Below are positions 35,366 to 44,089 of a stretch of DNA of 64,000 nt, piece by piece. The stretch covers positions 62,001 to 126,000 of the forward strand of contig CAWGGS010000086.1 in the NCBI GenBank assembly GCA_963822095.1, read 5' to 3'. The first letter of the stretch is position 1; the number at the start of each line of letters is the position of its first letter. The stretch comes from CAWGGS01 sp963822095 (GTDB lineage Bacteria; Desulfobacterota; Desulfobulbia; Desulfobulbales; Desulfocapsaceae). The notes beneath the pieces are model-generated. The model saw only the letters and a program-made list of their open reading frames with translations, had not been told where the DNA came from and made no database searches. Position numbers and translations under genes: made by a program.

Positions 35366-36223
35366 ATGAAGAAAAAAGAATACCAAACAATCGCCTTTCA
35401 AGGAATGACCGGTGCATACTCCGATCTTGCCTGTCGGATGGCCTATCCCGAACTGGAAACAATACCTTGCGTATCCTTTGAAGCGGCCTTTCTCGCCGTG
35501 AGAGAAAAAACAGCCGATCTTGCCATGATTCCGGTCGATAATTCATTGGCGGGACGGGTTGCGGATGTCCACCATCTCATTCCAGATGGAGACCTTTTTA
35601 TCTGCGGAGAACATTTTCAAAAGATACGTCATTGCCTGTTGGGGCTTCCTGGTACCACCTTGGACCAGCTGACTGATGTGCATAGTCACGTCCATGCTCT
35701 GCCGCAATGCAGAAAGATAATCGATGAACTCAAGCTCAACAAACATGTGGTAGCAGATACGGCCAAGGCCGCGTCCGATATAAAAAAATGGAACGACAAA
35801 ACCCAGGCGGCAATCAGTTCCGAGCTGGCTGCGGATATCTACGGACTCGAAATATTAAAAAAGGATGTCCAGGACGCCAACCACAATACCACACGTTTTT
35901 TGATATTCACCCGTGATAATCATATACCGGAGCAGGAGAGTGACCACCCGTATATAACCAGCTTTCTCTTCGAGGTTCGAAACATCCCCGCCGCCCTTTA
36001 TAAGACCCTGGGAGGATTTGCCACCAACGGCGTCCAGATGGTCAAGTTGGAAAGCTATGTCGACAAGCATTTTAACGTTGCCCGGTTTCTCGCTGATGTC
36101 GAAGGGCATATCGATGAGAAACCGCTGCAACTCGCCTTTGAGGAACTCCGTTTTTTTGCCAAAAGGGTCATGTTGCTGGGAACATATCCAGCCCATGGTT
36201 TCAGAAATTCATTCAAAGAATAG
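35366..36223 (+). CDS. pheA: Prephenate dehydratase, alphaproteobacterial type
   Basis: A 285-residue single-function enzyme that turns prephenate into phenylpyruvate for phenylalanine synthesis. The catalytic domain starts IAFQGMTGAYSDLAC and contains PVDNSLAGRV and the NTTRFLIF motif. A C-terminal ACT domain (about 195-275) gives feedback control. The usual ESRP motif of the ACT domain reads ESYV, and the end YPAHGFR resembles the form found in Alphaproteobacteria, so this is a subfamily trait rather than a defect. There is no chorismate mutase domain. It is convergent with hemC, 34 bases apart. Confidence 0.92.
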   Translation: MKKKEYQTIAFQGMTGAYSDLACRMAYPELETIPCVSFEAAFLAVREKTADLAMIPVDNSLAGRVADVHHLIPDGDLFICGEHFQKIRHCLLGLPGTTLDQLTDVHSHVHALPQCRKIIDELKLNKHVVADTAKAASDIKKWNDKTQAAISSELAADIYGLEILKKDVQDANHNTTRFLIFTRDNHIPEQESDHPYITSFLFEVRNIPAALYKTLGGFATNGVQMVKLESYVDKHFNVARFLADVEGHIDEKPLQLAFEELRFFAKRVMLLGTYPAHGFRNSFKE

Positions 36224-36257
36224 AGAAACGGCCAACCTCTGCTAGCTTTGGTTAAGG

Positions 36258-37193
36258 TTATCGTGCCTGGGCAGCTTTAATCTCTTCCAACAACTGCCGG
36301 CCTCCATTATCGAAAATAAAGTTACCGAGTTCCGTGCCCAGTTTTTCTGCTGAAGAACTGGGCCCAATCAGATTTTTTTTGAGTATCCTGCTTCCATCGA
36401 GGGCGGCAAGACCACCTATTATGGTAATCTGTCCAGCGACCAGCCTTGCCAGCGCAAAGGCCGGAATGGAACACCCCCCCTCCAGCTTCTTCAAAAAAGC
36501 CCGTTCGGCAACAAGGCATAGTTCACTCTCCTCGTTGTTCAAGCAGTCGCGAACCAGTTGTGTCTTTTCATGCGAAAGGTTGTCGGATGCCTCCACCGCA
36601 ATACACCCTTGGCCGACAGGAGGAATAAAATCCGTTTCCGGAAATATTTTGACGATCATGTCGTCATATCCCATCCTCTTTACCCCGGCATAGGCAAGCA
36701 TCAATGCGTCGCAGGCCCCTTTTTTCATCTTTTCAATCCTGGTTTGCAGATTTCCCCGCATCTCGACCGTCTCTAAACGAGGATAGAAGTGCCTGAGCAG
36801 CGCAATACGGCGGACCGATGACGTTCCGATCCTCAATTTTTGCGAGGAATTGTCGATATCGATTGCCGGATCGGCGCTTATGAGCACATCGTTGACCCGT
36901 TCACGCTCGGTAAAGGCCACCAGGGAAAAGCCTGGAGGCAAGGTGGATTGCAAATCTTTGGCGCTATGGACCGCTATGTCAGTCAACCCATTTGCCAGCT
37001 GTTGCTCTAACTCTTCCGTGAACACCCCTTTGCTTCCGATCTTGGCAATAGCCGTATCAAGAACCTTGTCTCCTTTGGTTTCCATGCTTGAGATGGCGGT
37101 CGTAATACCGAATTGCTGCAATTTTTCTGCAACACTCTCGGTTTGCCACATGGCCAGTTTGCTCTTTCTTGATCCTATCTTTATACTTGTCAT
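36258..37193 (-). CDS. hemC: Porphobilinogen deaminase
   Basis: A 311-residue enzyme that joins four porphobilinogen units into hydroxymethylbilane, the precursor of sirohaem, haem and cobamides. It begins IKIGSRKSKLAMWQTE, has AVHSAKDLQSTLP, and the GGCSIPAFA loop near residue 240 whose cysteine holds the dipyrromethane cofactor. AAGGACC precedes the ATG. Together with cbiK about 4 kb away it supports tetrapyrrole synthesis, in demand for cytochromes and sulfite reductase in such organisms. Confidence 0.96.
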   Translation of the reverse strand: MTSIKIGSRKSKLAMWQTESVAEKLQQFGITTAISSMETKGDKVLDTAIAKIGSKGVFTEELEQQLANGLTDIAVHSAKDLQSTLPPGFSLVAFTERERVNDVLISADPAIDIDNSSQKLRIGTSSVRRIALLRHFYPRLETVEMRGNLQTRIEKMKKGACDALMLAYAGVKRMGYDDMIVKIFPETDFIPPVGQGCIAVEASDNLSHEKTQLVRDCLNNEESELCLVAERAFLKKLEGGCSIPAFALARLVAGQITIIGGLAALDGSRILKKNLIGPSSSAEKLGTELGNFIFDNGGRQLLEEIKAAQAR

Positions 37194-37424
37194 GAGGTCC
37201 TTCTCTCTATTTTCCTATACCGGTTAGGCAGTACTGCCGGCGAATCTATTTCAATGGTATGGTCAATAATTTTCAAAGAATATGCAATTACTGTTTTTTA
37301 AAATGCGGTATTGATATAACATGGGACTCCGACAAAAAACAACCATTCCTATCGGTACTGGTTATACTGGAGATGGATATGCTAGTATAAGATATTCCTT
37401 TTCCTCTCAGAGATTTCATACACT

Positions 37425-38201
37425 ATGCGCTTTCTTCTCTATAATATCCGCTATGCAACGGGGCACAAAGGCAGGTATCATCTGCCGGTGCCCTATGCCG
37501 GTTTTTTCAAACATACCCTCTTTCATCTGGACCAGATCATTGCCTTTATCCGATCCACCAATCCGGATGTTATCGGCCTCGTCGAGGTCGACTCGGGCTC
37601 CTACCGATCAGGAAATTTCTGCCAGGCGAAACGTATTGCGGACCGGCTGGGATATACTCATATTGTAGAGACCAAATATGCCAGTTCGTCACTCGTATGC
37701 AGGGTTCCGGTTCTCAACCGGCAATCAAACGCCCTTCTGACTAAAGAGAAGGTGATCGATCATTCCTTTCATTATTTTAAGGAAGGGGTCAAACGGTTGG
37801 TCATTCAAGTGGAACTCGACCAGGTGGTCTTTTTTATCGTCCACCTCTCCCTGAAATACCGCCACCGGCAAAACCAGCTGGAATACCTTCATCAATTGGT
37901 CAAAAACGCCACGAAACCTGTTATTATCGGAGGGGACTTCAATACATTCTGGGGAAGCAGGGAGCTTGAACTCTTCCTGGCTGCAACCGGCTTGAAAAAC
38001 GCCAACACCGGCCATATCCCATCACACCCCAGCCATTCACCAAGACGACAGATCGATTTTATTCTTCACGGCAACAGACTCAAAGTAACCAATTTCCAAA
38101 TCCCCGATATCAGGCTTTCTGATCATGCACCGTTGATCTGCGACCTGAGTCTTATTGATTCAACGCCCCCTCGGGAAGATCTCTTAGCAGCCGAACCGTA
38201 A
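37425..38201 (+). CDS. Endonuclease/exonuclease/phosphatase family protein
   Basis: A 258-residue metal-dependent phosphodiesterase-fold protein. Signature motifs are present in order: LLYNIRYA, DVIGLVEVD, HLSLKYRHRQNQ, GGDFNTFWGSREL and the C-terminal SDHAPLICDLS with the catalytic Asp-His. Substrates of this family range from DNA to phospholipids and inositol phosphates, so no specific role can be given. No signal peptide. The last 50 bases overlap the 3' end of the convergent histidine kinase gene. Confidence 0.87.
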   Translation: MRFLLYNIRYATGHKGRYHLPVPYAGFFKHTLFHLDQIIAFIRSTNPDVIGLVEVDSGSYRSGNFCQAKRIADRLGYTHIVETKYASSSLVCRVPVLNRQSNALLTKEKVIDHSFHYFKEGVKRLVIQVELDQVVFFIVHLSLKYRHRQNQLEYLHQLVKNATKPVIIGGDFNTFWGSRELELFLAATGLKNANTGHIPSHPSHSPRRQIDFILHGNRLKVTNFQIPDIRLSDHAPLICDLSLIDSTPPREDLLAAEP

Positions 38202-39603
38202 ACTTCGATCCCCGCTGTAACTCACTATCGACCTCAACTGTTCCGCCATGCGCCTCAACAACCGCCTTGACGTAATTCAATCCCAACCCCAAACCCGGTT
38301 GACTTCGGCTGCGGTCACCACGATACAGCCGATCCCATATCCTGTGTATCTCATTTTTTGATATCCCGATTCCATCGTCGGCAAAGACAACCACGGCATC
38401 CTCGCCAGCGATCTCAGAGGTGATAACGACCTTCCCTCCTTCTTTTCCGTATTTTATACTGTTGTCCAGCAGGTTGGCCCAGACCTGCGCCATCCTGGTC
38501 CTGTCCACCCGTATCCGAAGATCATCTCTTAATTCGGTCGTGATGTTGACCTTTTTCTCTTCAGCCACGTACTCATAGAGTGAGACCACATCGACAAGAG
38601 CTTCCGACAGGTCGACCGACTCCTTTTGTAGAGGCATGGTTCCCGATTCCGCTTCGGCAACGCTCATCATGATCCTGAGCATCGCAAGCACCCTTTCGGA
38701 TTCCTCCAGGCAGTCTGACAAGGCCTCCTTGAGTCGCGGCAAATCTGTATCGGCTTGCAGGCCATACTCCGCGACGGCGCGAAGCCGCGTCATAGGCGTT
38801 CGCAAATCGTGGGCAACATTATCCAAAGAGTCCTGCATTTCGACCACTAGCTGGCGGTTTTGTTCAAGGAGTTGATTGAACAGACCGTAGAGATCGACCA
38901 GCATTGGCTCCCGGTTATCCGGCAACAAGGCTCCGACCCGCCCATTGGCCAAAATGGAGGAAATATCCGCATGGATTTTTCTTATCGGTGAGGCACTAAA
39001 CTCAATACAGATAAACCCCAGTCCCAAGGCCAACACCCCGCCCAAGCCAACCGCCCACCGACTGAGCGTTGCAATCCGATTATACAGATCGACTGACCTG
39101 CCGGACTCTTTTCCAGCCTGGATGTGAATACCGTCGGCCAATGCCTTGGAAACAATTGTCCAGTTGCCGTGCTTTTTCGGATGAGTAAGAGCAACCCAGA
39201 CTCCCGACACGTTCCAGTCCAGGGCTGCCAGCCGTTGAAAATCCACCTTTTCAGAGGAGCTCTCGGCCAAAAGAATTTGCTCGCCATTATGCACCAGGCG
39301 GACAAATCCGAGACCTTTCAATCCTCCGCCCTCCCCTCTTTGCCGGGTAAGATCGAAGGTCGGCGGCAAGACGGGATTGACAAGGAGATAATCCGCCAGG
39401 CGTTTATTAACATCTTTTAGTTCATCATCTTTGAGCTGTCGTTTTACCAACTGGGAGGTGACGACAATAAAGAGAATAATGACAAACCACAGGACAAGAA
39501 AAAAAGGGATGGCAGATCGCAATTTTATAAACAGAGAACTTTTTGTTATATGAAAGTCTTTTAAGAGCAGTAGCTTAACCATGCCGGAGTGATGATCTTT
39601 CAT
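38152..39603 (-). CDS. Membrane sensor histidine kinase
   Basis: A 483-residue inner-membrane kinase. Helices near residues 30-50 and 185-205 frame a periplasmic sensor domain of about 130 residues with no recognised ligand motif. HAMP, HisKA (NVAHDLRTPMTRL, phosphorylated histidine in AHDLR) and HATPase (NLLDNSIKYG, DDGIGI, GLGLGLNYV) domains follow. It is the last gene of pgeF-regulator-kinase, 39 bases after the regulator. The signal is unknown; such OmpR-type pairs often respond to envelope stress or metals. The convergent gene overlaps its tail. Confidence 0.92.
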   Translation of the reverse strand: MKDHHSGMVKLLLLKDFHITKSSLFIKLRSAIPFFLVLWFVIILFIVVTSQLVKRQLKDDELKDVNKRLADYLLVNPVLPPTFDLTRQRGEGGGLKGLGFVRLVHNGEQILLAESSSEKVDFQRLAALDWNVSGVWVALTHPKKHGNWTIVSKALADGIHIQAGKESGRSVDLYNRIATLSRWAVGLGGVLALGLGFICIEFSASPIRKIHADISSILANGRVGALLPDNREPMLVDLYGLFNQLLEQNRQLVVEMQDSLDNVAHDLRTPMTRLRAVAEYGLQADTDLPRLKEALSDCLEESERVLAMLRIMMSVAEAESGTMPLQKESVDLSEALVDVVSLYEYVAEEKKVNITTELRDDLRIRVDRTRMAQVWANLLDNSIKYGKEGGKVVITSEIAGEDAVVVFADDGIGISKNEIHRIWDRLYRGDRSRSQPGLGLGLNYVKAVVEAHGGTVEVDSELQRGSKFTVRLLRDLPEGALNQ

Positions 39604-39642
39604 TTTTCATTATAATTTGCCGGTCTGGTCCGGTCATTCTGA

Positions 39643-40317
39643 TTAATGGGAGCGAAGAACGTAGCCCATTCCCCTGACCGTATGGATTAATTTTTTCTCA
39701 AAGTCCTTATCGATTTTATTACGAAGACGACAAACCAGAACATCAACGACATTGGTTTGGGGATCGAAGGCATAATCATACACCCTCTCCAGGATAGATG
39801 TCTTTGACAGAACGACTTCAGGATTACGCATCATATACTCGAGAAGGGCATATTCCTTAGCAGGTAACTCTATCTTTTCTCCTTCTCTTTGTACTTCATG
39901 TTTTAATAGATCCATCTCCAGGGTATCGACAACCAGGACCGTCGGTCGGGTATTTTTCTGATCTCTTCTGATCAAGGCCTGAACCCTGGCCAAAAGCTCA
40001 CTGAAGGAAAAGGGTTTGACCATATAATCATCCCCGCCTCTTTGCAATCCTTGAATCCGGTCGTCAACAGACTGCCGGGCGCTAAGGATAAGCACCGGCG
40101 TTCCAACCTGCTTTTCTCGCATCTTCTCAATGACACTGAGACCATCTAACTTGGGCAACATGATATCCATGACAGCGACGTCAAATTCCTCGGTCAGGGC
40201 CAGGCTCAACCCTTCCACACCGTCGTAGCAGACCTCGACATTAAAACCGGATTCCCGCAGTCCTTTTTCGAGAAAGGAAGCGATTTTTTTATCATCTTCT
40301 ACCAGTAAGAGCCGCAT
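39643..40317 (-). CDS. OmpR/PhoB family response regulator
   Basis: A 224-residue DNA-binding regulator. The receiver domain has the acid pocket (VEDD, residues 6-9), the phosphorylated Asp51 in VMDIMLPKLDG, and the conserved KPFSFSELLAR. The C-terminal winged helix is of the OmpR type (LPAKEYALLEYMMRNPE, VDVLVCRLRNKID, TVRGMGYVL). It is cognate to the kinase just downstream. The ATG lies 24 bases after the pgeF stop. Confidence 0.94.
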   Translation of the reverse strand: MRLLLVEDDKKIASFLEKGLRESGFNVEVCYDGVEGLSLALTEEFDVAVMDIMLPKLDGLSVIEKMREKQVGTPVLILSARQSVDDRIQGLQRGGDDYMVKPFSFSELLARVQALIRRDQKNTRPTVLVVDTLEMDLLKHEVQREGEKIELPAKEYALLEYMMRNPEVVLSKTSILERVYDYAFDPQTNVVDVLVCRLRNKIDKDFEKKLIHTVRGMGYVLRSH

Positions 40318-40341
40318 GAAAGGTCCCGTCGATACGATTAG

Positions 40342-41079
40342 TTATTTCTTATCCAATGCAATAACCGAACAATTTCGGCCTGTGAACCCACCGTTTTTAC
40401 GGCGGGATCGACGATAGGAGAAATAGTCACGGGAACAGACCGTACAGATACCGGCAATGGTCACCGCCGATTCTTTCAGGCCGGATTCCTGAAGTTGCAT
40501 CTTGGTAATCCTCCAAAAATCGAAATGGCTGTCACCCACCTGGAACTTTGAAAATTGCCCCGGCAACTCTTTCTCCCAATTGATAAATTCGCCACAGCAA
40601 GGTCCGAGGGAGGGGCTTACGGCCGCCAGGAGATCGGCTGGGTTAGAACCGAAATCGTCCCGCATTCGGGCAACCGTCTTGCCGATGATCCCATTGACAC
40701 TTCCCCGCCAGCCACAATGAACCGCAGCAATGGCATGCTTGACCGGATCGTGGAACAGGACTGCCTGACAATCTGCCTGCTGGATCATCAGACCGACACC
40801 TCTCTTTTGAGTCAGCAATGCATCGACCCCTTCAATTTCACCGTTTTCTAAAGATTCACCGGTGTAACAGAAGATCTTATCACCATGAACCTGCCTTGCC
40901 GAAACAAGAAAGTCGATCCCCAGTGCTTCCTGCACCGACTCTCTGTTCTTTCGGACGACCTCTTCATCATCACCAACTCCAAAACTTATGTTCCTGTCTG
41001 CATACGGAGCCCGACCCTGCCCTCCATGCCGATCGAAGAAGGCCAGGGAACACCCTTTAAATTGGTTCAACGAGATCAT
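40342..41079 (-). CDS. pgeF: Peptidoglycan editing factor PgeF (YfiH/DUF152)
   Basis: A 245-residue protein of the multicopper-oxidase-like DUF152 family, now known as PgeF, which prevents wrong amino acids such as serine from entering the stem peptide of peptidoglycan. Metal-site residues are in SARQVHGDK, QADCQAVLF and VHCGWRGSVNG. The C-terminus has the usual CSRDYFSYRR. Older labels include polyphenol oxidase and laccase. It is the first gene of a three-gene minus-strand unit with a two-component system, hinting at cell-envelope control. Confidence 0.9.
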   Translation of the reverse strand: MISLNQFKGCSLAFFDRHGGQGRAPYADRNISFGVGDDEEVVRKNRESVQEALGIDFLVSARQVHGDKIFCYTGESLENGEIEGVDALLTQKRGVGLMIQQADCQAVLFHDPVKHAIAAVHCGWRGSVNGIIGKTVARMRDDFGSNPADLLAAVSPSLGPCCGEFINWEKELPGQFSKFQVGDSHFDFWRITKMQLQESGLKESAVTIAGICTVCSRDYFSYRRSRRKNGGFTGRNCSVIALDKK

Positions 41080-41260
41080 ATATTTTCAAATATCAGTATT
41101 GTTTCCGTATGGTATGACAAGAGTAGAACCATTTTTCCAGGAGAGGCAATGGTGATCAGCATGCTCACCCGCCTGTTTTTCGCCTCTCTTACAAAATAGG
41201 CAGGCACAATTACACAAAAACACGGGCTACTTTTTTATCTTTTTCTTATAATAAAACGAC

Positions 41261-42046
41261 ATGAAAAAAATGCAAATTCCCATCGTCATGGCCGCCTTCG
41301 GCACCACATCCCGGGCTGAAGCTACCTATAGAGTTATCGATGCCCAGGTAAAAGAGACTTTTCCTGGACACGATGTCCACTGGGCTTATTCTTCACGGAT
41401 GATCAAGGGCCTGATGCAAAACAAAAATGGCCCCGGTATCCAACACCCAAACGATGTTCTTCACCACCTGGATGCCGAAGGCCATCACTGGGCGGTCGTT
41501 CAATCGGTTCATCTTACCTGCGGTCATGAGTTCTACAGGCTTATTGAGGAGATCAAAACACAAAAGATCCGCTCCTCTGTGGGAATGCCGCTTCTGACAA
41601 CGCCTGGTGATCATGAAAGGGCAGCGGACTGTCTGGACCCCCTTGTCCAGGACCATCCTGGCAAGGCTGTCCTGCTCATGGGTCATGGCACGGACCATCC
41701 ATCCTGGACGACCTATCCGGCCTTTCAGCAGGTTCTCAGGCAGAAATACGGCAACAGGATCTTCGTCGGAACAGTGGAACAATTCCCGCCGTCTCATGGA
41801 CTGGTCTCCCAAATCGTGGAAGCAGGTTTTAACGAGGTGCTGCTTATCCCCTTCCTGCTGGTTGCCGGAATGCATTATCGCAACGATCTAATGGGAGATT
41901 CGCCCGATTCGTGGTATTCAAGGCTCACAGATACCGGAATCACCGTGGAGGCAATTACCGACGGAATCGGCTGCCTTCCCTGTATTGGCAGAATTTTTTG
42001 CAATCATATTCGGGAAGCACTTGACGTAATCCCGGTAGGTGGGTGA
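41261..42046 (+). CDS. cbiK: Sirohydrochlorin cobaltochelatase CbiK
   Basis: A 261-residue class II chelatase that inserts Co2+ (or Fe2+) into sirohydrochlorin for cobamide or sirohaem synthesis. Metal-binding histidines are in LMGHGTDHP (about 142-146) and VAGMHYRND (about 205), close to His145 and His207 of the Salmonella enzyme. There is no signal peptide, so it is the cytoplasmic CbiKC type, not the periplasmic haem-binding form known from Desulfovibrio. TATAAT lies only eight bases before the ATG and there is no Shine-Dalgarno, so the mRNA could be leaderless. Confidence 0.92.
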   Translation: MKKMQIPIVMAAFGTTSRAEATYRVIDAQVKETFPGHDVHWAYSSRMIKGLMQNKNGPGIQHPNDVLHHLDAEGHHWAVVQSVHLTCGHEFYRLIEEIKTQKIRSSVGMPLLTTPGDHERAADCLDPLVQDHPGKAVLLMGHGTDHPSWTTYPAFQQVLRQKYGNRIFVGTVEQFPPSHGLVSQIVEAGFNEVLLIPFLLVAGMHYRNDLMGDSPDSWYSRLTDTGITVEAITDGIGCLPCIGRIFCNHIREALDVIPVGG

Positions 42047-42131
42047 TGGTAAGACCATACGTAATCGTTTCCCAAGATCTCCCCCAAAAGGCCTGCACGG
42101 CGCTAACTATTCGATACTTTTGGATTATCAC

Positions 42132-42671
42132 ATGAATGAAATGCTTCAAAACATACAGAAAGGCATCCTACTGCCGATCTGTTTGATAATTGCCTGTTGC
42201 TTTTTAGGCATTTCTAATCTTGCTCTGGCTGCCCATTCTGACCACGCAACTGAAAACAATTCGTTCAGTCTTTTTGGTAAAGTGCCTCCAAACCAAATTT
42301 ACTTCGGGATGTTTACCTACCATTTCGACCCTAAAAGCCTGGGAACAAGAAATTGGAATAATCACCTGCTCGCTCTTCAAATCGATGGTGTTTTTATAGG
42401 AACCTTAATGAACTCCTTTTACAAACGATCCTGGGCTATTGGCATTAGCCGAGAGGTTTACCGAAAGAACCTCAATGTTGATTGGAGTTTTACTACTGGC
42501 TATCGTGTCGGCCTGGTAGACGGCTATGAGAATCAAGAGTCAATATTTAACACCGATTCCGATGTAATTCCCTTTATCGATATCCACGGTCAGTTCACCT
42601 ATCTCGAGCATCTCGGAGTTGAGCTGATGCTCACCTCTTCCCTTTCAGCATGTTTTTTTTATCAGTTCTAG
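42132..42671 (+). CDS. Small outer-membrane beta-barrel protein, PagP-like layout
   Basis: A 179-residue exported protein that I do not firmly recognise. A signal peptide ends near LALAA (residue 34). The mature 145 residues alternate hydrophobic and polar residues like an eight-stranded barrel, and the chain ends FFYQF, the aromatic C-terminus used for outer-membrane insertion. The order of a histidine after the first strand (TYHFDP, His64), an Asn-Ser pair (94-95) and the final aromatic strand recalls the lipid A palmitoyltransferase PagP, whose active site is His-Asp-Ser. This is a layout resemblance only. It follows cbiK by 85 bases without a clear link. Confidence 0.6.
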   Translation: MNEMLQNIQKGILLPICLIIACCFLGISNLALAAHSDHATENNSFSLFGKVPPNQIYFGMFTYHFDPKSLGTRNWNNHLLALQIDGVFIGTLMNSFYKRSWAIGISREVYRKNLNVDWSFTTGYRVGLVDGYENQESIFNTDSDVIPFIDIHGQFTYLEHLGVELMLTSSLSACFFYQF

Positions 42672-42758
42672 CACAACACGGGTACTCAACCATTTGCCAT
42701 CCTGGTTATCCATGGGGGGATGAGATAAGCGCATTTAAAATCTACCCTAAAATATTCA

Positions 42759-44060
42759 TTACCTGTAGGTGTACTGTTTGTTTTTCCTGTCAATCATCTG
42801 AAAAACTTGATATCCATCATTTTTCTGATGAAATCGAGCATAACCTTCCTGCTCGCAGACGGGGCAACAGTCCCACGGCAACTCAACACCGTAACAGGCC
42901 TGTTTCCATCCAGCCCTGGATTTGACGAACCTGACCCCTGAACACTGGTCACAATCCCGAAGCTCCTCCCTCTGATTCTCAAGGATATTATCGGTATCGT
43001 AGAATATCTCCCGTTCCCGGACAAAATATCCCGCTTCCTTTTCATAATTTCCGGGTTTGGGATAAAAGTAGAGATCAGGCAACTGACGGCACAGTCGCTT
43101 GATATAATTCATGGTGTCTTCCTGTTCACGGATCGTATCCGGATCATAATCATGCTCCCTGACATTGGAATAGTCACAGCCTGCCATGGCCAGGCAGATC
43201 CCGAGATTGACATATGGCAATGCGCCCTTTATCGAGTATCCACCCTCCAGTACCGCAATATCCGGTCGAAGCATTTCATTGAGTCGGGCATACCCCTGGG
43301 CAGAAAAGCTCATGTTGGTGATCGGATCGGAGTAGTGGTTATCCTGACCTGCCGAATTGATCACTAAATCGGGTTTAAAATCGGCCAGGATCGGCAACAC
43401 CACCTGCTCGATGGCGTGAAGATACCCTTCGTCGGAGGTATTGGGCGGCAGAGGGATATTCATCGTCTTTCCGAGTGCCTTGGGTCCTCCGATTTCATTG
43501 GGAAACCCCGAACCGGGATAGAGGGTTCGTCCATCCTGGTGCAGCGAGATGAACAGGACATCAGGATCATGCCAGTAGACATCCTGGGTCCCGTCTCCAT
43601 GATGGCAGTCTGTATCGACGATGGCGATTTTTTTACGGCCGTAACGTTCCCGTATCCACTCCACCATCACGGCCTCGATGTTGATATTGCAAAAACCGCG
43701 GTTCCCCTGAACAACCTTCATGGCATGATGGCCCGGCGGACGGACCAGGGCAAAGGCACTTTGGGTCTCTTTTTCCATTACCAGCCTGGCTGCCTGAATC
43801 GCACCGCCCGCCGATATGCGATGCGACTCGGTACAGATGTCCCCAACGGTCGGAAAGCAGAAATGGGTGCGCAGGATATCCTGGTCCGAGGCCCTGAGGG
43901 GCCGGTATTCGGTAATTCCCTGAATGTCGAACAGTCCCTCTTCCCGGAACTGGTCCTGGGTGTAGAGCAAACGTTCCTCCCTCTCGGGGTGGGTTTCGGA
44001 AATCGCCCAGTCATAGGCCGGAAAAAAGATAACGCCAAGAGATGATTTTGCAGTGAGCAT
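42759..44060 (-). CDS. Histone deacetylase-like amidohydrolase with C-terminal zinc ribbon
   Basis: A 433-residue zinc amidohydrolase of the arginase/deacetylase superfamily. Residues 1-310 carry the deacetylase core: RPPGHHAM with the His pair, DTDCHHGDGTQD with metal ligands, SAGQDNHYSDP and the VLEGGYSI loop. The last 120 residues are unusual and include CDQC, a lone Cys and CCPVC, which look like a Cys4 zinc ribbon. Substrates may be acetylpolyamines, acyl-amides or acetyl-lysine. It is the last gene of a minus-strand unit, 29 bases after the hydantoinase-like gene. Confidence 0.85.
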   Translation of the reverse strand: MLTAKSSLGVIFFPAYDWAISETHPEREERLLYTQDQFREEGLFDIQGITEYRPLRASDQDILRTHFCFPTVGDICTESHRISAGGAIQAARLVMEKETQSAFALVRPPGHHAMKVVQGNRGFCNINIEAVMVEWIRERYGRKKIAIVDTDCHHGDGTQDVYWHDPDVLFISLHQDGRTLYPGSGFPNEIGGPKALGKTMNIPLPPNTSDEGYLHAIEQVVLPILADFKPDLVINSAGQDNHYSDPITNMSFSAQGYARLNEMLRPDIAVLEGGYSIKGALPYVNLGICLAMAGCDYSNVREHDYDPDTIREQEDTMNYIKRLCRQLPDLYFYPKPGNYEKEAGYFVREREIFYDTDNILENQREELRDCDQCSGVRFVKSRAGWKQACYGVELPWDCCPVCEQEGYARFHQKNDGYQVFQMIDRKNKQYTYR

Positions 44061-44089
44061 TGGAAAGCCTCTCTATCAAAAGGTAGTTG

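Noticed and set aside
36033..36110. Loss of the ESR motif in prephenate dehydratase as a sign of a broken gene
   Set aside because: The ESY form together with the YPAH ending is normal in one subfamily, and the catalytic motifs are intact.
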